64,000 nt of DNA from JAXGQE01 sp040766585 (GTDB lineage Bacteria; Bacillota; SLNR01), in NCBI GenBank assembly GCA_040766585.1, contig JAXGQE010000001.1, positions 62,001-126,000 of the forward strand, read 5' to 3'. The first letter of the stretch is position 1, and each line of letters starts with the position of its first letter. A program made the position numbers and the translations under genes. The notes under the pieces were generated by a model, which made no database searches, was not told the DNA's origin, and saw only the letters and a program-made list of their open reading frames with translations. Positions 53,570 through 62,381 of this stretch are shown here, piece by piece.

Positions 53570-53968
53570 TTACCGTTTCCTCCTTTCTGATTTCCCGTAT
53601 TCCTTCCACAGCCGCGTAAGTTCTGACGCTCCGCTGTCCATGCTGTATTGATATTCTTTCAAAAATTCATCCATGGGGGCTCCATCCTTTTGGGCATCCA
53701 ATGCTTTTTTCAGCGACCTTCCCGCATTCAGGTAGTGATCACGGCATTCCAGCAGCTCACTGTCCGTAAAATCTGTATTTTCCAGACCCAAAATCAGATC
53801 ATTCATATCGCTGCTTAATCCCCCGTAATATTCTTTCCGAAAAGACTCACCTTTACCCAGGGTTTTCTCCCGCCGGTACTTTTCATAGATCCAGATCTCT
53901 TTGCAACGCGCCGCATAACGGATGATCATTCCGTCAAAGGATCGCAGTCTCTGCCAATCCAAATGCAC
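53570..53968 (-). CDS. Hypothetical helical protein upstream of two M20 peptidases
   Basis: About 132 residues, mostly alpha-helical and charged, without cysteines beyond two or three, a signal peptide or membrane helix (segments such as RYAARCKEIWIYEKYRRE and SSDMNDLILGLENTDFTDSE). The start is uncertain: GTG 53968 and TTG 53962 both follow GGAGGGGG, while the upstream ATG at 54001 has no near ribosome site. It joins the TTG of the carboxypeptidase gene with no gap, so it belongs to that operon. I do not recognise a family. Confidence 0.65.
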   Translation of the reverse strand: MHLDWQRLRSFDGMIIRYAARCKEIWIYEKYRREKTLGKGESFRKEYYGGLSSDMNDLILGLENTDFTDSELLECRDHYLNAGRSLKKALDAQKDGAPMDEFLKEYQYSMDSGASELTRLWKEYGKSERRKR

Positions 53969-54127
53969 ACCCCCTCCATATGATAAATCCATATCTTCCA
54001 TACTTTCTGATGGTATTCCTTCTGAAAAAGAAAGCTGGCTTTTTCACTTTTTCAGAACCTCTATAGGAATTTACTGAAAGATCGAGAATACCCTGATTGA
54101 AGAGACTTGAGAATTGGAGGGATATTG

Positions 54128-55060
54128 ATGAACAAAAAGGAACGCGTTCTTGCCGCTTTACAGGGACAGGAAGTGGATCGGATCCCCTACAGTCTGTGGT
54201 ATCACTTCGGAAATCAATTCATGACCGGTGAAGCCATCGCCGAAACCCAGCTGGCTTTTTTTGAGCGGTATGACTTCGATTTCATCAAAGTGATGAACGA
54301 TTACACCTACCCCTTCCCGGAAGGGTTGGATCGAATCTCCAGCCTGGAAGACTGGAAACGACTCTCTTCGGCTCCCCTGGATTATTACTGGTTCCAGGAA
54401 CAGCTGAAAGCATTGGGCATCATCGGCAAACGCCTGGACGGGAAAGCGTGTTACATTGAAACCATCTTCAATCCCATCGGTGTCGCCCGCAGAACCGCCA
54501 AAGATGTCATCTTTAATCTGATGAGAGAGCATCCGGACGAATTCAAAGCCGGCCTGGATGCCATTACCGAGAGCTTCATGGCCTATGGAGAGGCAGCCAT
54601 TCAAGCCGGCGCTTCCGGCATCTTCTTCTCCGTCAACGGGGCCACTGACGATTTCATGAGCCGGGATGAATTTATGGAATTCGTCAAACCCTACGACATG
54701 AAGATGCTGGAATTCTTCAAAACGAAGGGTGTCTTCAATGTAGCGCACATTCACGGATTCAATCTGCGGATGGATGATGTATGGGATTATCCGGTCCATG
54801 CCTTTAACTGGTCCCATCTCCATTCCGCACCTTCCTTGAAGGATGCCCGCAGCATGACCGATGCCTGCCTGATCGGCGGGATCGATGAACAGAAAACCAG
54901 CTATTTCCACGCCAATGATCTGGAAGCCCAGGTGGAACAGGCTGTCCAGGAAGCAGGGACCCGCCATTTCATGGTGGGACCGGGGTGCGCCATCCCTTCC
55001 GACATTTCGCCCCATTCCATCGATGCCGTGAAAAAAGCGGTACACAAAATTAAAGTGTAA
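54128..55060 (+). CDS. Uroporphyrinogen decarboxylase (URO-D) family protein
   Basis: A 310-residue URO-D-fold protein. MNKKERVLAALQGQEVDRIPYSLWYHFG is the family N-terminus, ETIFNPIGVARR and IFFSVNGATDDFMS follow, and the C-terminus has GPGCAIPSDISPHSIDAVKKAV. True HemE requires an Arg/Asp set at the N-terminus that is not fully conserved here. Such divergent members in anaerobes are often methyltransferases of the MtaA/CmuA type or act on unknown substrates. No corrinoid protein or haem genes are adjacent. The ATG follows GGAGG by seven bases. Confidence 0.85.
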   Translation: MNKKERVLAALQGQEVDRIPYSLWYHFGNQFMTGEAIAETQLAFFERYDFDFIKVMNDYTYPFPEGLDRISSLEDWKRLSSAPLDYYWFQEQLKALGIIGKRLDGKACYIETIFNPIGVARRTAKDVIFNLMREHPDEFKAGLDAITESFMAYGEAAIQAGASGIFFSVNGATDDFMSRDEFMEFVKPYDMKMLEFFKTKGVFNVAHIHGFNLRMDDVWDYPVHAFNWSHLHSAPSLKDARSMTDACLIGGIDEQKTSYFHANDLEAQVEQAVQEAGTRHFMVGPGCAIPSDISPHSIDAVKKAVHKIKV

Positions 55061-55067
55061 CCTGCTG

Positions 55068-55098
55068 GGGCACCTCTGGCCAAGGGGTGCCCTGTTTT
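55068..55098 (+). terminator. Terminator between the URO-D-family and RluA-type genes
   Basis: GGGCACC (55068-55074) pairs with GGTGCCC (55086-55092), followed by TGTTTTG. The ribosome site of the next gene begins within ten bases, so read-through or a separate promoter is needed. Confidence 0.6.
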
Positions 55099-55117
55099 GT
55101 ACGAAGGAGAGAACGTC

Positions 55118-56071
55118 ATGATTCAGATAACAGTACCGCCCGGTGCCGGTGGCAGACGACTGGATGGATTGATCAAGGATCAGTATCCGCATGTTCCCCA
55201 CGGCATCATTTTCAAAACCATTCGCAAGAAAGACATTCTGGTAAACGGTCAGCGGGTTTCAGAGAACGTGTTTGTGAACCCCGGGGACATCATCACTGCC
55301 TACATTCCCGACCGCTACACCGCCCCGGAAGGATCCGGCACAGTGGATCTGGATATCCTCTTTGAAGACGAACATCTTCTGATCGTCAACAAACCGGCGG
55401 GAATGTCGGTGCATCCGGATCGAAAAAGCAGCCGGACCACCCTGATTGAACTGGCAGCCCGGTATGTATCGAAAAACAAATCAGAAACACAAACCAATGG
55501 ACTGCCGGCCCTCTGCCACCGTCTGGATCATCATACCGGAGGCCTGGTCATCATTGCCAAAACAGCCCCTGCCAGGGATTTCATCCTGCAGCAAATCAAA
55601 GAACACCGCATCCGCAAATTCTACCGCTGTCTGGTGAAGGGCACCCCGGAACCGCCGGATGGACAAGCCGTCCACTATATCCACAAGAACCCCCACCTGA
55701 GTCAGGTTACCGTACTGGATACCCAGCAGAGGCACTCCCTCACCGCCATCACCCGCTATCGCACCATCCGCTCCGGTCAGCGGATCAGCCTTTTAGAAAT
55801 TGAGATTGTGACAGGACGCACCCACCAGATCCGTGCCCACATGGCTCATTTGGGGCATCCGGTACTGGGAGATGACAAGTACGGAGATCGGCAGCTGAAC
55901 CGGCTCTACCGAGTCAAGACTCAGCAATTAAGTGCTTTTCGGCTGTCTTTCCAATTCGAAACCCATGGGCTCTTTCAGTATCTGAATGGAAAGACATGGA
56001 CTCTGAAACCGCTTCCTTTTGAGCATCTGGATTTGGATCAGATCCCTTTGGCCGCTGATGCCAGACCATAG
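55118..56071 (+). CDS. RluA-family pseudouridine synthase
   Basis: A 317-residue RNA pseudouridine synthase. An N-terminal S4-like RNA-binding domain (about 12-65, GRRLDGLIKDQYPHV and KDILVNGQRVSENVFVNPGD) precedes the catalytic domain, with DEHLLIVNKPAGMSVHP, the catalytic Asp137 in CHRLDHHTGGLVI and the C-terminal VTGRTHQIRAHMAHLGHPVLGD. The family modifies uridines in 23S rRNA or tRNA; the exact site (RluD-like or other) is not deducible. The ATG at 55118 follows GAAGGAGAG. Confidence 0.93.
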   Translation: MIQITVPPGAGGRRLDGLIKDQYPHVPHGIIFKTIRKKDILVNGQRVSENVFVNPGDIITAYIPDRYTAPEGSGTVDLDILFEDEHLLIVNKPAGMSVHPDRKSSRTTLIELAARYVSKNKSETQTNGLPALCHRLDHHTGGLVIIAKTAPARDFILQQIKEHRIRKFYRCLVKGTPEPPDGQAVHYIHKNPHLSQVTVLDTQQRHSLTAITRYRTIRSGQRISLLEIEIVTGRTHQIRAHMAHLGHPVLGDDKYGDRQLNRLYRVKTQQLSAFRLSFQFETHGLFQYLNGKTWTLKPLPFEHLDLDQIPLAADARP

Positions 56072-56653
56072 ATGAATTGCTTAAGGGCTTTCCATACTGG
56101 TTTGGAGCATCTGGTCATGGCTGAAAAATGAGTGAGTCTCCTTGCCCTTTGAATCGGATGCAAGCAGCCATGTACTGCAGCCCGGTGAATGCCCGCCTAA
56201 AGAGAAATCTTGTGTCAACAGATACCGTACGCTTTTCATCCGCTTCGGTATCTGTTTTTTCAATTCCCATCTGGTTCCCATCCCCACATAAAGCCCCGGT
56301 ATTTCCCCTGCAGCGCGCCATCAATACAGTGGCCAGGATTGTCCTGGGCTGTACCTTCAGAGATGGCGCTTTACTCACTGCTGATTTGGAAATTTCCTTG
56401 AAATGAACACTGTGCCGAGTTGCCTCATCCGAAAAGACAAACTGGCCTTCTCGAGGGTTATGGTGGAACCGAGATTCCAGAGCACTTCTTTCCTGCCGCT
56501 TTCTTCTGGCAAGAGAGTTGTTGACACCTGCATTCATCTGCCATCGCCGGTTGGCACGGTGATTGTTTACGATGGCAAATGCATGGTGATCCTTGTGGAG
56601 GTTTCAACATAGCTCTCCACATACACAGCACCGATTACAGGATGGGCCACCCT

Positions 56654-56677
56654 TCTGCTGGATCTTGATCCAGCAGA
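56654..56677. repeat. Perfect 11-bp-arm palindrome
   Basis: TCTGCTGGATC, two-base TT spacer, GATCCAGCAGA. It could be an RNA hairpin on either strand; no T run follows. Confidence 0.8.
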
Positions 56678-56695
56678 TCCCTCGGTTTATCCTGA

Positions 56696-56738
56696 TTTTT
56701 TCGCTGCAGGATTGGTTCAGGCAATCTTGCAGAAAAAA
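56696..56738. repeat. Long inverted repeat with 17 paired bases per arm
   Basis: TTTTTTC then a GC bulge and TGCAGGATTG pair with CAATCTTGCA and GAAAAAA, leaving loop GTTCAGG. On either strand it would form a strong hairpin with A/T-rich base. It is a candidate bidirectional terminator between rluA-type and moaD-like genes. Confidence 0.75.
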
Positions 56739-56856
56739 GAGCCACCCTATGGCGGCCCTGTTGGGAAATGCATCGGAAGTTTATTGCCTCAATCCAGTTA
56801 GTTTCCTGCTGTACCTTTCAAGTCCGGTCGGATGAGGGCATAACAGACAGAATCAG

Positions 56857-57099
56857 CTACCCTCCGCCTACGGGAGGAAATATGGCAACTCGGTCCCCAT
56901 CCTCCAGAATATAGCTGCCGTCCTGGCGGCGGTTCTTCACAAAGAACTGCTTGATTTCCTTTTCTGGGATACCGAGTTTGCCCAACAGCTGTGTTATGGT
57001 ACTGTTCTCATCCATGGATACAATAAACGGTGCTGCACCACCCTGGTTCGGATGATAGCGACTGAGGCTGGCATACAAAACCACTTTCACTTGTATCAT
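56857..57099 (-). CDS. MoaD/ThiS-family sulfur carrier associated with AOR
   Basis: An 80-residue ubiquitin-like sulfur carrier ending in the Gly-Gly tail (FPPVGGG) whose C-terminal Gly is thiocarboxylated during pterin dithiolene synthesis. GDRVAIFPP precedes the tail as in MoaD. The ATG at 57099 is nine bases after AAAGG; earlier ATGs at 57105 and 57102-57103 crowd that site. It lies 59 bases downstream of an aldehyde:ferredoxin oxidoreductase gene, a recurrent arrangement, so it may serve the tungstopterin of that enzyme. Confidence 0.85.
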   Translation of the reverse strand: MIQVKVVLYASLSRYHPNQGGAAPFIVSMDENSTITQLLGKLGIPEKEIKQFFVKNRRQDGSYILEDGDRVAIFPPVGGG

Positions 57100-57158
57100 G
57101 GCCATCATCCTTTCCGAAGCCGTCTGCAATCAGTACCGACCTCTTTTTTCTGCTTCAT

Positions 57159-58895
57159 CTAATCCCAGATCGCCGCCAGCTCTTCATCCGAAATGTCGAA
57201 CACCTGATTGTGGGGCGGCAGTTTTTCCAACCGCATAAACTCTGGAATCCGGTGATGCTCTCTGGAGATTCCGGCTTTCCGGTTAAATTCATTCTCCACA
57301 TCCATGATCTCTTTGCCGACTTTGGCGATGTCGTCCACGGTATAGCTGGATCCGATGACACCGTTGATGGATTCGACCATTCCCTCCATCCCTTCCGGGA
57401 AATCAATGATGGGAAATGCAATAAACAGGCAGTATCCGGTTGAATCCACAAAGTTCGTGACATACTGGAAGGTCCGGGACAAGTCGATCTTTCCTTCGGA
57501 AGTCAAGGGATCCACTTTCCCGCCCACTCCGGCAATCTCCGGTGCAATGGTGTACCCGGCGGTATGGTCTGCCCCCATGGAACTGGTGGCGTAGGTTACG
57601 GCGATTCCTTTGACGGCCCGAGGTTCATACGCTGGCATACCCTGTTTTTTCACAGTGGGAACCCGTACAACCCCGTAAGCCTGCCCGGTAAATTCGGCAC
57701 CATTTCCCAGAATTCGTCCCAGCGGCGTAGCTTGACGAATCTCTTCCATCAATTCCAAAGCACCGGGGCCATCCCCGAATTCTTTAACCCCGGCTTCCAT
57801 GGCCACACCGATGGTAACCCCGGCTTCGATGGTGTCGATCCCAATGTCATTGCAGTCGTAGGTTAGTTTCCCGATGATGTCCAGATCTCCAATCCCGCAG
57901 TTGGCTCCCAAAGACCAGGTGGTTTCATACTCGATGGCGGATACCATTTCCGATCCGTCCTCGTTGGGGTATACATTGGAGCAGCGGATGATGCAACCGG
58001 GATGGCAGCCGTGTCCGGTTTCTCCCCCTCCCCGCTCTTTTACCCGTTCGGCAATTTTTTCTCCGCTGATATTGGCTGCAAACTCAAAATTCCCCGAACG
58101 GAAATTATTGGTGGGCAGCCCACCCGCTTCATTCAGAAGATTGATCAAAACCGCAGTGCCATAGGTGTTCAGCGCTCCATCCTTTTTGGTCAAATCGTGT
58201 TTACGGATGGCATCGGTAAGCTTCTTGCGTCCTTTTTTGAACAGTTCTTCATCAACTATTTCTGGACCGGGTGCTCCTTCATCACTGATCACCATGGCCT
58301 TCAATCCTTTGCTGCCCAGAACGGCCCCCAGACCCCCGCGGCCTGCATAGCGGCTGGGTCTTCCTTCTGTATCGCTGAAAGCAATTCCAGCCATGCTCAT
58401 TCTCTCTTCCCCGGCAGGACCAATTCCCATCAGGGCATATTTGTCGTTGGGATACTCCTGATGGAGAATATCTGCAGTTTCGTACAGACCTTTCCCTTTA
58501 AACGCTTCCGCATCCAGGAGCTTCGCTCCGTCTTTGTCCACTTTCAGCATCCATATCTTTTCAGTGCACTGCCCCTCAATGATGATGGCTTTGATCCCCA
58601 GTCGGCCCATCATCTGGCTGAATGGGGTCCCTGCATTGGCCTCCTTGATCCCTCCCGTCAGAGGAGACTTTCCTCCCACGGATAGACGACCTGAACTCGG
58701 TGACGCTGTGCCGGTAACCATCCCGGGGGCAATCACAATTTTGTTGTTGGGCCCCAAAGGATGACACAAGGGGGGAACCTCGTCAGCCACAAGATACGAT
58801 GTCAGCTGACGACCGCCCATGCCTTTGTACTTTTCCGGTACAACTTCTTCGGTAACCGTTTTCTCTGTCATGTTCACGCGGTAAAATTTGTTCAT
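57159..58895 (-). CDS. aor: Aldehyde:ferredoxin oxidoreductase (tungsten-containing AOR family)
   Basis: A 578-residue AOR-family enzyme oxidising aldehydes to acids (or the reverse) with ferredoxin. The N-terminal beta domain has GMGGRQLTSYL, and the tungstopterin-binding region has AGRGGLGAVLGSKGLKA. The [4Fe-4S] ligands are Cys297-x3-Cys301-x3-Cys305 (CHPGCIIRC), with the fourth Cys near residue 490 (STGYCLF). Length is slightly under the 600-plus residues of the Pyrococcus enzyme. The ATG follows AAAGGAGGG. The MoaD-like carrier is just downstream. The substrate range is unknown. Confidence 0.95.
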   Translation of the reverse strand: MNKFYRVNMTEKTVTEEVVPEKYKGMGGRQLTSYLVADEVPPLCHPLGPNNKIVIAPGMVTGTASPSSGRLSVGGKSPLTGGIKEANAGTPFSQMMGRLGIKAIIIEGQCTEKIWMLKVDKDGAKLLDAEAFKGKGLYETADILHQEYPNDKYALMGIGPAGEERMSMAGIAFSDTEGRPSRYAGRGGLGAVLGSKGLKAMVISDEGAPGPEIVDEELFKKGRKKLTDAIRKHDLTKKDGALNTYGTAVLINLLNEAGGLPTNNFRSGNFEFAANISGEKIAERVKERGGGETGHGCHPGCIIRCSNVYPNEDGSEMVSAIEYETTWSLGANCGIGDLDIIGKLTYDCNDIGIDTIEAGVTIGVAMEAGVKEFGDGPGALELMEEIRQATPLGRILGNGAEFTGQAYGVVRVPTVKKQGMPAYEPRAVKGIAVTYATSSMGADHTAGYTIAPEIAGVGGKVDPLTSEGKIDLSRTFQYVTNFVDSTGYCLFIAFPIIDFPEGMEGMVESINGVIGSSYTVDDIAKVGKEIMDVENEFNRKAGISREHHRIPEFMRLEKLPPHNQVFDISDEELAAIWD

Positions 58896-59119
58896 GGTTT
58901 ACCCTCCTTTTCCTTGGTGTTGTGATTCCGGATCGAAATAGCAAACTGAAGTCAAACTCACGGTATACTGTATCCCGATAGTCCGGATGAATCCAGCGGT
59001 TATCAACCGCCTGATACTTTCCAAGCAGGTAATCCCTTATTCCGCGATTCCTCCCTATCCACCCCCAATCCCCGTAAAAATGAATAGGTGAAGCATACCA
59101 TCTGCCTCACCTACACTCG
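58896..59119 (-). other. 224-bp region between fprA-type gene and aor
   Basis: It contains the fprA terminator and a GCGGTT/AACCGC hairpin near 59000-59015. No convincing -35/-10 pair was found for aor, and no known molybdenum or tungsten riboswitch fold was recognised. Confidence 0.4.
59076..59113 (-). terminator. Intrinsic terminator of the flavodiiron gene
   Basis: On the minus strand TAGGTGA pairs with TCACCTA, extended by an inner GCA/TGC, and is followed by TTCATTTTTAC. Confidence 0.75.
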
Positions 59120-60310
59120 CTATCTCAAAGCTTCGCCCATTTTCTTTCCCAGTGCTCTCGCATCATCCAGCCCGGACGGATCCGGATTCCATACAGCTCG
59201 TACCGGATCGCCCACCAGAGCAAACCCGCCCTTTTCTAGCGCCTGGCTGATGATTCCCGCGGATTCTCCGCTCCAGCCGTAACAGCCAAATGCCCCTGCT
59301 TTTTTATCCTTGAATGACAATCCCCGGATCAGATCCAGCATTCCGGCGATGGAATACAAAATCCCTTTATTAAAAGTGGGTGAACCCACCATGATCGCTT
59401 TGGATTTAAAAACCTCCGTGATCACATCACTTTTGTCCGAATGTGCCGCGTTGAATAGCTTCACAACGATGTCCGGATTCGCTTCTTTAATGCCGGCTGC
59501 CACCGAATCTGCCAGACGCTTCGTTCCATTCCACATGGTATCATAAATCAGTACAACCTGATTTTCCTGATAGTTCTGCGCCCACCGGGTATATAGCTGG
59601 ATGATTTTTTCCGGTTCTTTTCTCCAGATCAACCCGTGACTGGGGCAGATCATTTCCACGGGGACTTTCATGTCCAGAAGCTGATTGATTTTACCTTCCA
59701 CCAGACGGCTGAACGGAGTCAGAATGTTGGCGTAATATTTGATGGCTTCCTGATACAGTTCTGCCTCATCCACCCGGTCGGCAAACATCTCTTCCGATGC
59801 CAGATGCTGGCCGAAGGCATCGTTGCTAAACAGGATATGATCTTGGGTCAGATAACAAAACATACTGTCCGGCCAATGCAGCATCCTGGCTTCAATGAAA
59901 ACCAGCTCTTTGCTGCCCAGATTCAGCGTGTCTCCGGTTTTGACCGGTACAAAATTCCAATCCTGATGGTAATGCCCTTTCAGAGACTGCATCCCGTTGG
60001 GTGTACAGTAGATGGGCGTTTCCGGAATCTCTCTCATCAGTTCCGGAAGGGCTCCGCTGTGATCCGACTCTGCATGATTGGCAACGATGCAGTCAATGCG
60101 GTTTAAATCGACGGTTTCTTTCAGTTTCCGGACAAACTCTTTGGCAAACGGTCCCCAGACCGTATCGATCAAGACCGTCTTTTCATCCTCCACCAGATAG
60201 GCATTGTAGGATGAGCCTCGGTGGGTGGACAGCTCGTCTCCGTGAAACGATCTCAGATCCCAGTCAATTTTTCCAACCCAGGTAACGCCGGGTTTGATGG
60301 TATATGCCAT
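59120..60310 (-). CDS. fprA: Flavodiiron protein (FprA type; O2/NO reductase)
   Basis: A 396-residue A-type flavoprotein. The N-terminal metallo-beta-lactamase domain holds the diiron ligands His79, Glu81, Asp83 and His84 in NHAESDHSG, plus ARMLHWPDSM and SNDAFGQHLA. The C-terminal flavodoxin domain (about 250-396) begins VLIYDTMWNGTKRLA, with FMN loops VGSPTFNKG and CYGWSGE. It reduces O2 or NO in anaerobes using rubredoxin or related donors. The ATG at 60310 follows GGGAGGGGAAGAAGG. No rubredoxin gene is adjacent. It is downstream of a DinB-like gene and upstream of aor on the same strand. Confidence 0.95.
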   Translation of the reverse strand: MAYTIKPGVTWVGKIDWDLRSFHGDELSTHRGSSYNAYLVEDEKTVLIDTVWGPFAKEFVRKLKETVDLNRIDCIVANHAESDHSGALPELMREIPETPIYCTPNGMQSLKGHYHQDWNFVPVKTGDTLNLGSKELVFIEARMLHWPDSMFCYLTQDHILFSNDAFGQHLASEEMFADRVDEAELYQEAIKYYANILTPFSRLVEGKINQLLDMKVPVEMICPSHGLIWRKEPEKIIQLYTRWAQNYQENQVVLIYDTMWNGTKRLADSVAAGIKEANPDIVVKLFNAAHSDKSDVITEVFKSKAIMVGSPTFNKGILYSIAGMLDLIRGLSFKDKKAGAFGCYGWSGESAGIISQALEKGGFALVGDPVRAVWNPDPSGLDDARALGKKMGEALR

Positions 60311-60348
60311 ACCTTCTTCCCCTCCCATTGAAGTACATCTTCCTGTCA

Positions 60349-60837
60349 TCAGATATATAGATCGGCCATGCTGACAGGGTATCCTTTTGATTTCATGTAC
60401 ATATACATCTGCGCACGATGGTGATAGACATGGGTAATCACTTCCAGCAGCCATCGGGCCTGTGTCATCCCCGCATCGGCATAAAATGCCTGAGTAGTTT
60501 CATTGAGAAACGCATGGACACTGAGAGACTCCATATACATGTTCAGTTCCCGATACCCTTTGACCATTTCGTCTTTCAGTTTTTCCACATCGTTGATTTC
60601 CTGCAGTTTCTTTTCATATGCCTGGACATCTTCCTGTGTCTTTTCCTTCATAATCAAAAGATCAGCACCAGGAACTGCAGCCAGATGCTGCACAGTTTCT
60701 CCAAGAGTTCGCATCTCAGAAGTAAGCCGGTAATCCCAATCATCCATGTGAATCTTGTCCATAAGCTTGAGTACAGAGTTAATTACGTGATGGAGATCTG
60801 CCAGCATCATACCTCTGATCTGCAGGGTCCCGCTCAT
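60349..60837 (-). CDS. DinB/YfiT-fold protein
   Basis: A 162-residue four-helix-bundle protein of the DinB-like superfamily. The metal-binding pattern is suggested by an early His (TVQHLAAVPG, His about 50) and the late helix HVYHHRAQM. Members of this fold include thiol-dependent transferases with bacillithiol or other thiols, but most are uncharacterised. The ATG is eight bases after GGAGG. It lies 38 bases upstream of the flavodiiron gene and may be co-transcribed with it, which would fit an oxidative-stress role. Confidence 0.8.
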   Translation of the reverse strand: MSGTLQIRGMMLADLHHVINSVLKLMDKIHMDDWDYRLTSEMRTLGETVQHLAAVPGADLLIMKEKTQEDVQAYEKKLQEINDVEKLKDEMVKGYRELNMYMESLSVHAFLNETTQAFYADAGMTQARWLLEVITHVYHHRAQMYMYMKSKGYPVSMADLYI

Positions 60838-61086
60838 TTGAACCGCCTCCCTAATGTTGTTTGCCGCACTCTTTGTTCGCTTTTATCTTATCATATTCGC
60901 AGGTTGGATAAAAGCCCTATATAACGCATCCGCACCCGGATGCCGAATGCGTCGATACGATGTTTTTTTCGCCATAAGCACCGGCTGATTACCATTTTGC
61001 AGGGAGAACGGCGCCAATGTCGAAATTGAAATATTAAACCAACTTTATATCAAGTACAAATTCAAACAATTTTTGAGGGAGTGCCA
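60838..61086. other. 249-bp divergent intergenic region
   Basis: It lies between the minus-strand DinB-like gene and the plus-strand permease gene and should hold both promoters, but no clean -35/-10 pair was found. A perfect GCATCCG-CACC-CGGATGC hairpin occurs at 60926-60943. Confidence 0.5.
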
Positions 61087-62361
61087 ATGAGCGAGACCAT
61101 GCTGCAGTGGATAACCTGGGCTGTACTGACCGGTGTATTGCTTTCCGTGGCCACCGGAAAATTTCCCATGGACCTGACGGCGGTCACCGGACTGCTTCTT
61201 CTGGGACTGGTCCGGGCTGCCCCCCAATCGATCCTTTTTTCGGGGTTCGGGCATCCGGCTCTCATTACCATTCTGGCGGTGATGATCATGAGCCAGGCCA
61301 TTGCCTCTTCAGGGATTCTTTCCGGCCTGGGACTGAAAATTGCCGCAAGGAGCAAGACCCTGCAGGGACAGATCCTGGCCACATCCATGGTAACAGCCGG
61401 TCTATCCGCTTTTATGAACAATGTGGGAGCTGTGGGTCTTGTGCTGAACACCGCCACCCGGATGGCCGATCGAGCCCGTGTTCACCGAGGACTGTTTGGA
61501 ATGCCGGTGGCTTTTGCATCCATTCTCGGCGGAACACTGACCCTGATAGGCAGTGCTCCCAACATCATCGTAGCCAGCTATCTGTATTCAGTTTCCGGGC
61601 AAAGTTTCAAGATGTTTGACTTTGCGCCCCATGGTGCAGCCATCCTGATTTCATTTGTCCTTTTGTGGCAAATCAGTCTGAAGTTGGGTTTTTCACCCAT
61701 CCGTAGTTTGCAGACTCTGCAGGAGACGGTCAGTGTATCCGTTCCGCCTCCGTCCCAGCCGGGATTGCTGGCCACCCCCAAACGCCGTTTCACTGTGCTG
61801 GTTTTAAGTACGGCCATCCTTTTGGTCAGCGCCGGGATCATTGGTCCCGCCATCGGATTTGGCTCCGTCGTCATTTTGTTGATTGCTGCCGGCGTCATCT
61901 CGTCTCAGGAGGCGTACAGTTCCATTGAACTGCCCATTATCTTTTTTCTGGGGGCCATGATCGGCATCGGACAGACATTGGATCATGTGGGTGCATTGGA
62001 TCAGTTGTCTGCCCTGCTGCTGCCCGTCATGGGCGGACTGAACCCTCTGTCGCTGCTGATGGTGATACTGTTTGGAACCGCGGCATTTTCCAATGCCATC
62101 AACAACAGCGCAGCCGCCGTCATTATGGCACCCATTGCCGCCAGTCTGGCCAGTCAGTCTTCAGGTGTGTCTCTGCCGGCTGTATTGATGGCTGTTGCCG
62201 CCGGTGCCAACCTGGCCTTGATCTTGCCGACACACCAGGCGGCACTTCTGGTTTTAAGCAAAGCCCCGTTCAGCATCCCGCTGTACATTCGCTCCGGCGC
62301 AGTTCTCACTGTTTTTGCTGGAGTGGCCGCGGCACTGACGATTTTTCTGCTTTGGAATTAA
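61087..62361 (+). CDS. SLC13/ArsB-NhaD superfamily permease
   Basis: A 424-residue polytopic membrane protein with 11-12 hydrophobic segments. It has the ion-transporter pattern of two related halves, each with an Asn-rich hairpin: SAFMNNVGAVGL and SNAINNSAAAVIMAP. GSAPNIIVASYL and TLTLIG match the SLC13/CitMHS-like group. Substrates in the family include sulfate, dicarboxylates and other anions. The ATG at 61087 lies six bases after GAGGGA; an in-frame GTG two codons earlier overlaps the site. Its position 20 bases before a persulfide-handling gene and a YeeE-type transporter suggests sulfur-anion transport. Confidence 0.88.
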   Translation: MSETMLQWITWAVLTGVLLSVATGKFPMDLTAVTGLLLLGLVRAAPQSILFSGFGHPALITILAVMIMSQAIASSGILSGLGLKIAARSKTLQGQILATSMVTAGLSAFMNNVGAVGLVLNTATRMADRARVHRGLFGMPVAFASILGGTLTLIGSAPNIIVASYLYSVSGQSFKMFDFAPHGAAILISFVLLWQISLKLGFSPIRSLQTLQETVSVSVPPPSQPGLLATPKRRFTVLVLSTAILLVSAGIIGPAIGFGSVVILLIAAGVISSQEAYSSIELPIIFFLGAMIGIGQTLDHVGALDQLSALLLPVMGGLNPLSLLMVILFGTAAFSNAINNSAAAVIMAPIAASLASQSSGVSLPAVLMAVAAGANLALILPTHQAALLVLSKAPFSIPLYIRSGAVLTVFAGVAAALTIFLLWN

Positions 62362-62381
62362 CAACTTAAGGAGGGATCAGT

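Larger units (their letters stand above)
56072..56856. other. 785-bp region without an intact gene; decayed coding and large inverted repeats
   Basis: The minus strand has a 140-codon open frame (56537-56115) with protein-like stretches (EGQFVFSDEATRHSVHFKEI). It appears to shift into another frame around ALQGKYRGFMWGWEPDGN and then a third (VRYLLTQDFSLGGHSPG), suggesting a frameshifted pseudogene of unknown family. Toward the MoaD-like gene are two palindromes: TCTGCTGGATC/GATCCAGCAGA (56654-56677) and a 17-bp stem with a two-base bulge, TTTTTTC-TGCAGGATTG paired with CAATCTTGCAGAAAAAA (56696-56738). Confidence 0.45.

Noticed and set aside
54158..55201. 347-codon open frame on the minus strand
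   Set aside because: It is antisense to the URO-D-family gene; the plus strand has the ribosome site and family motifs.
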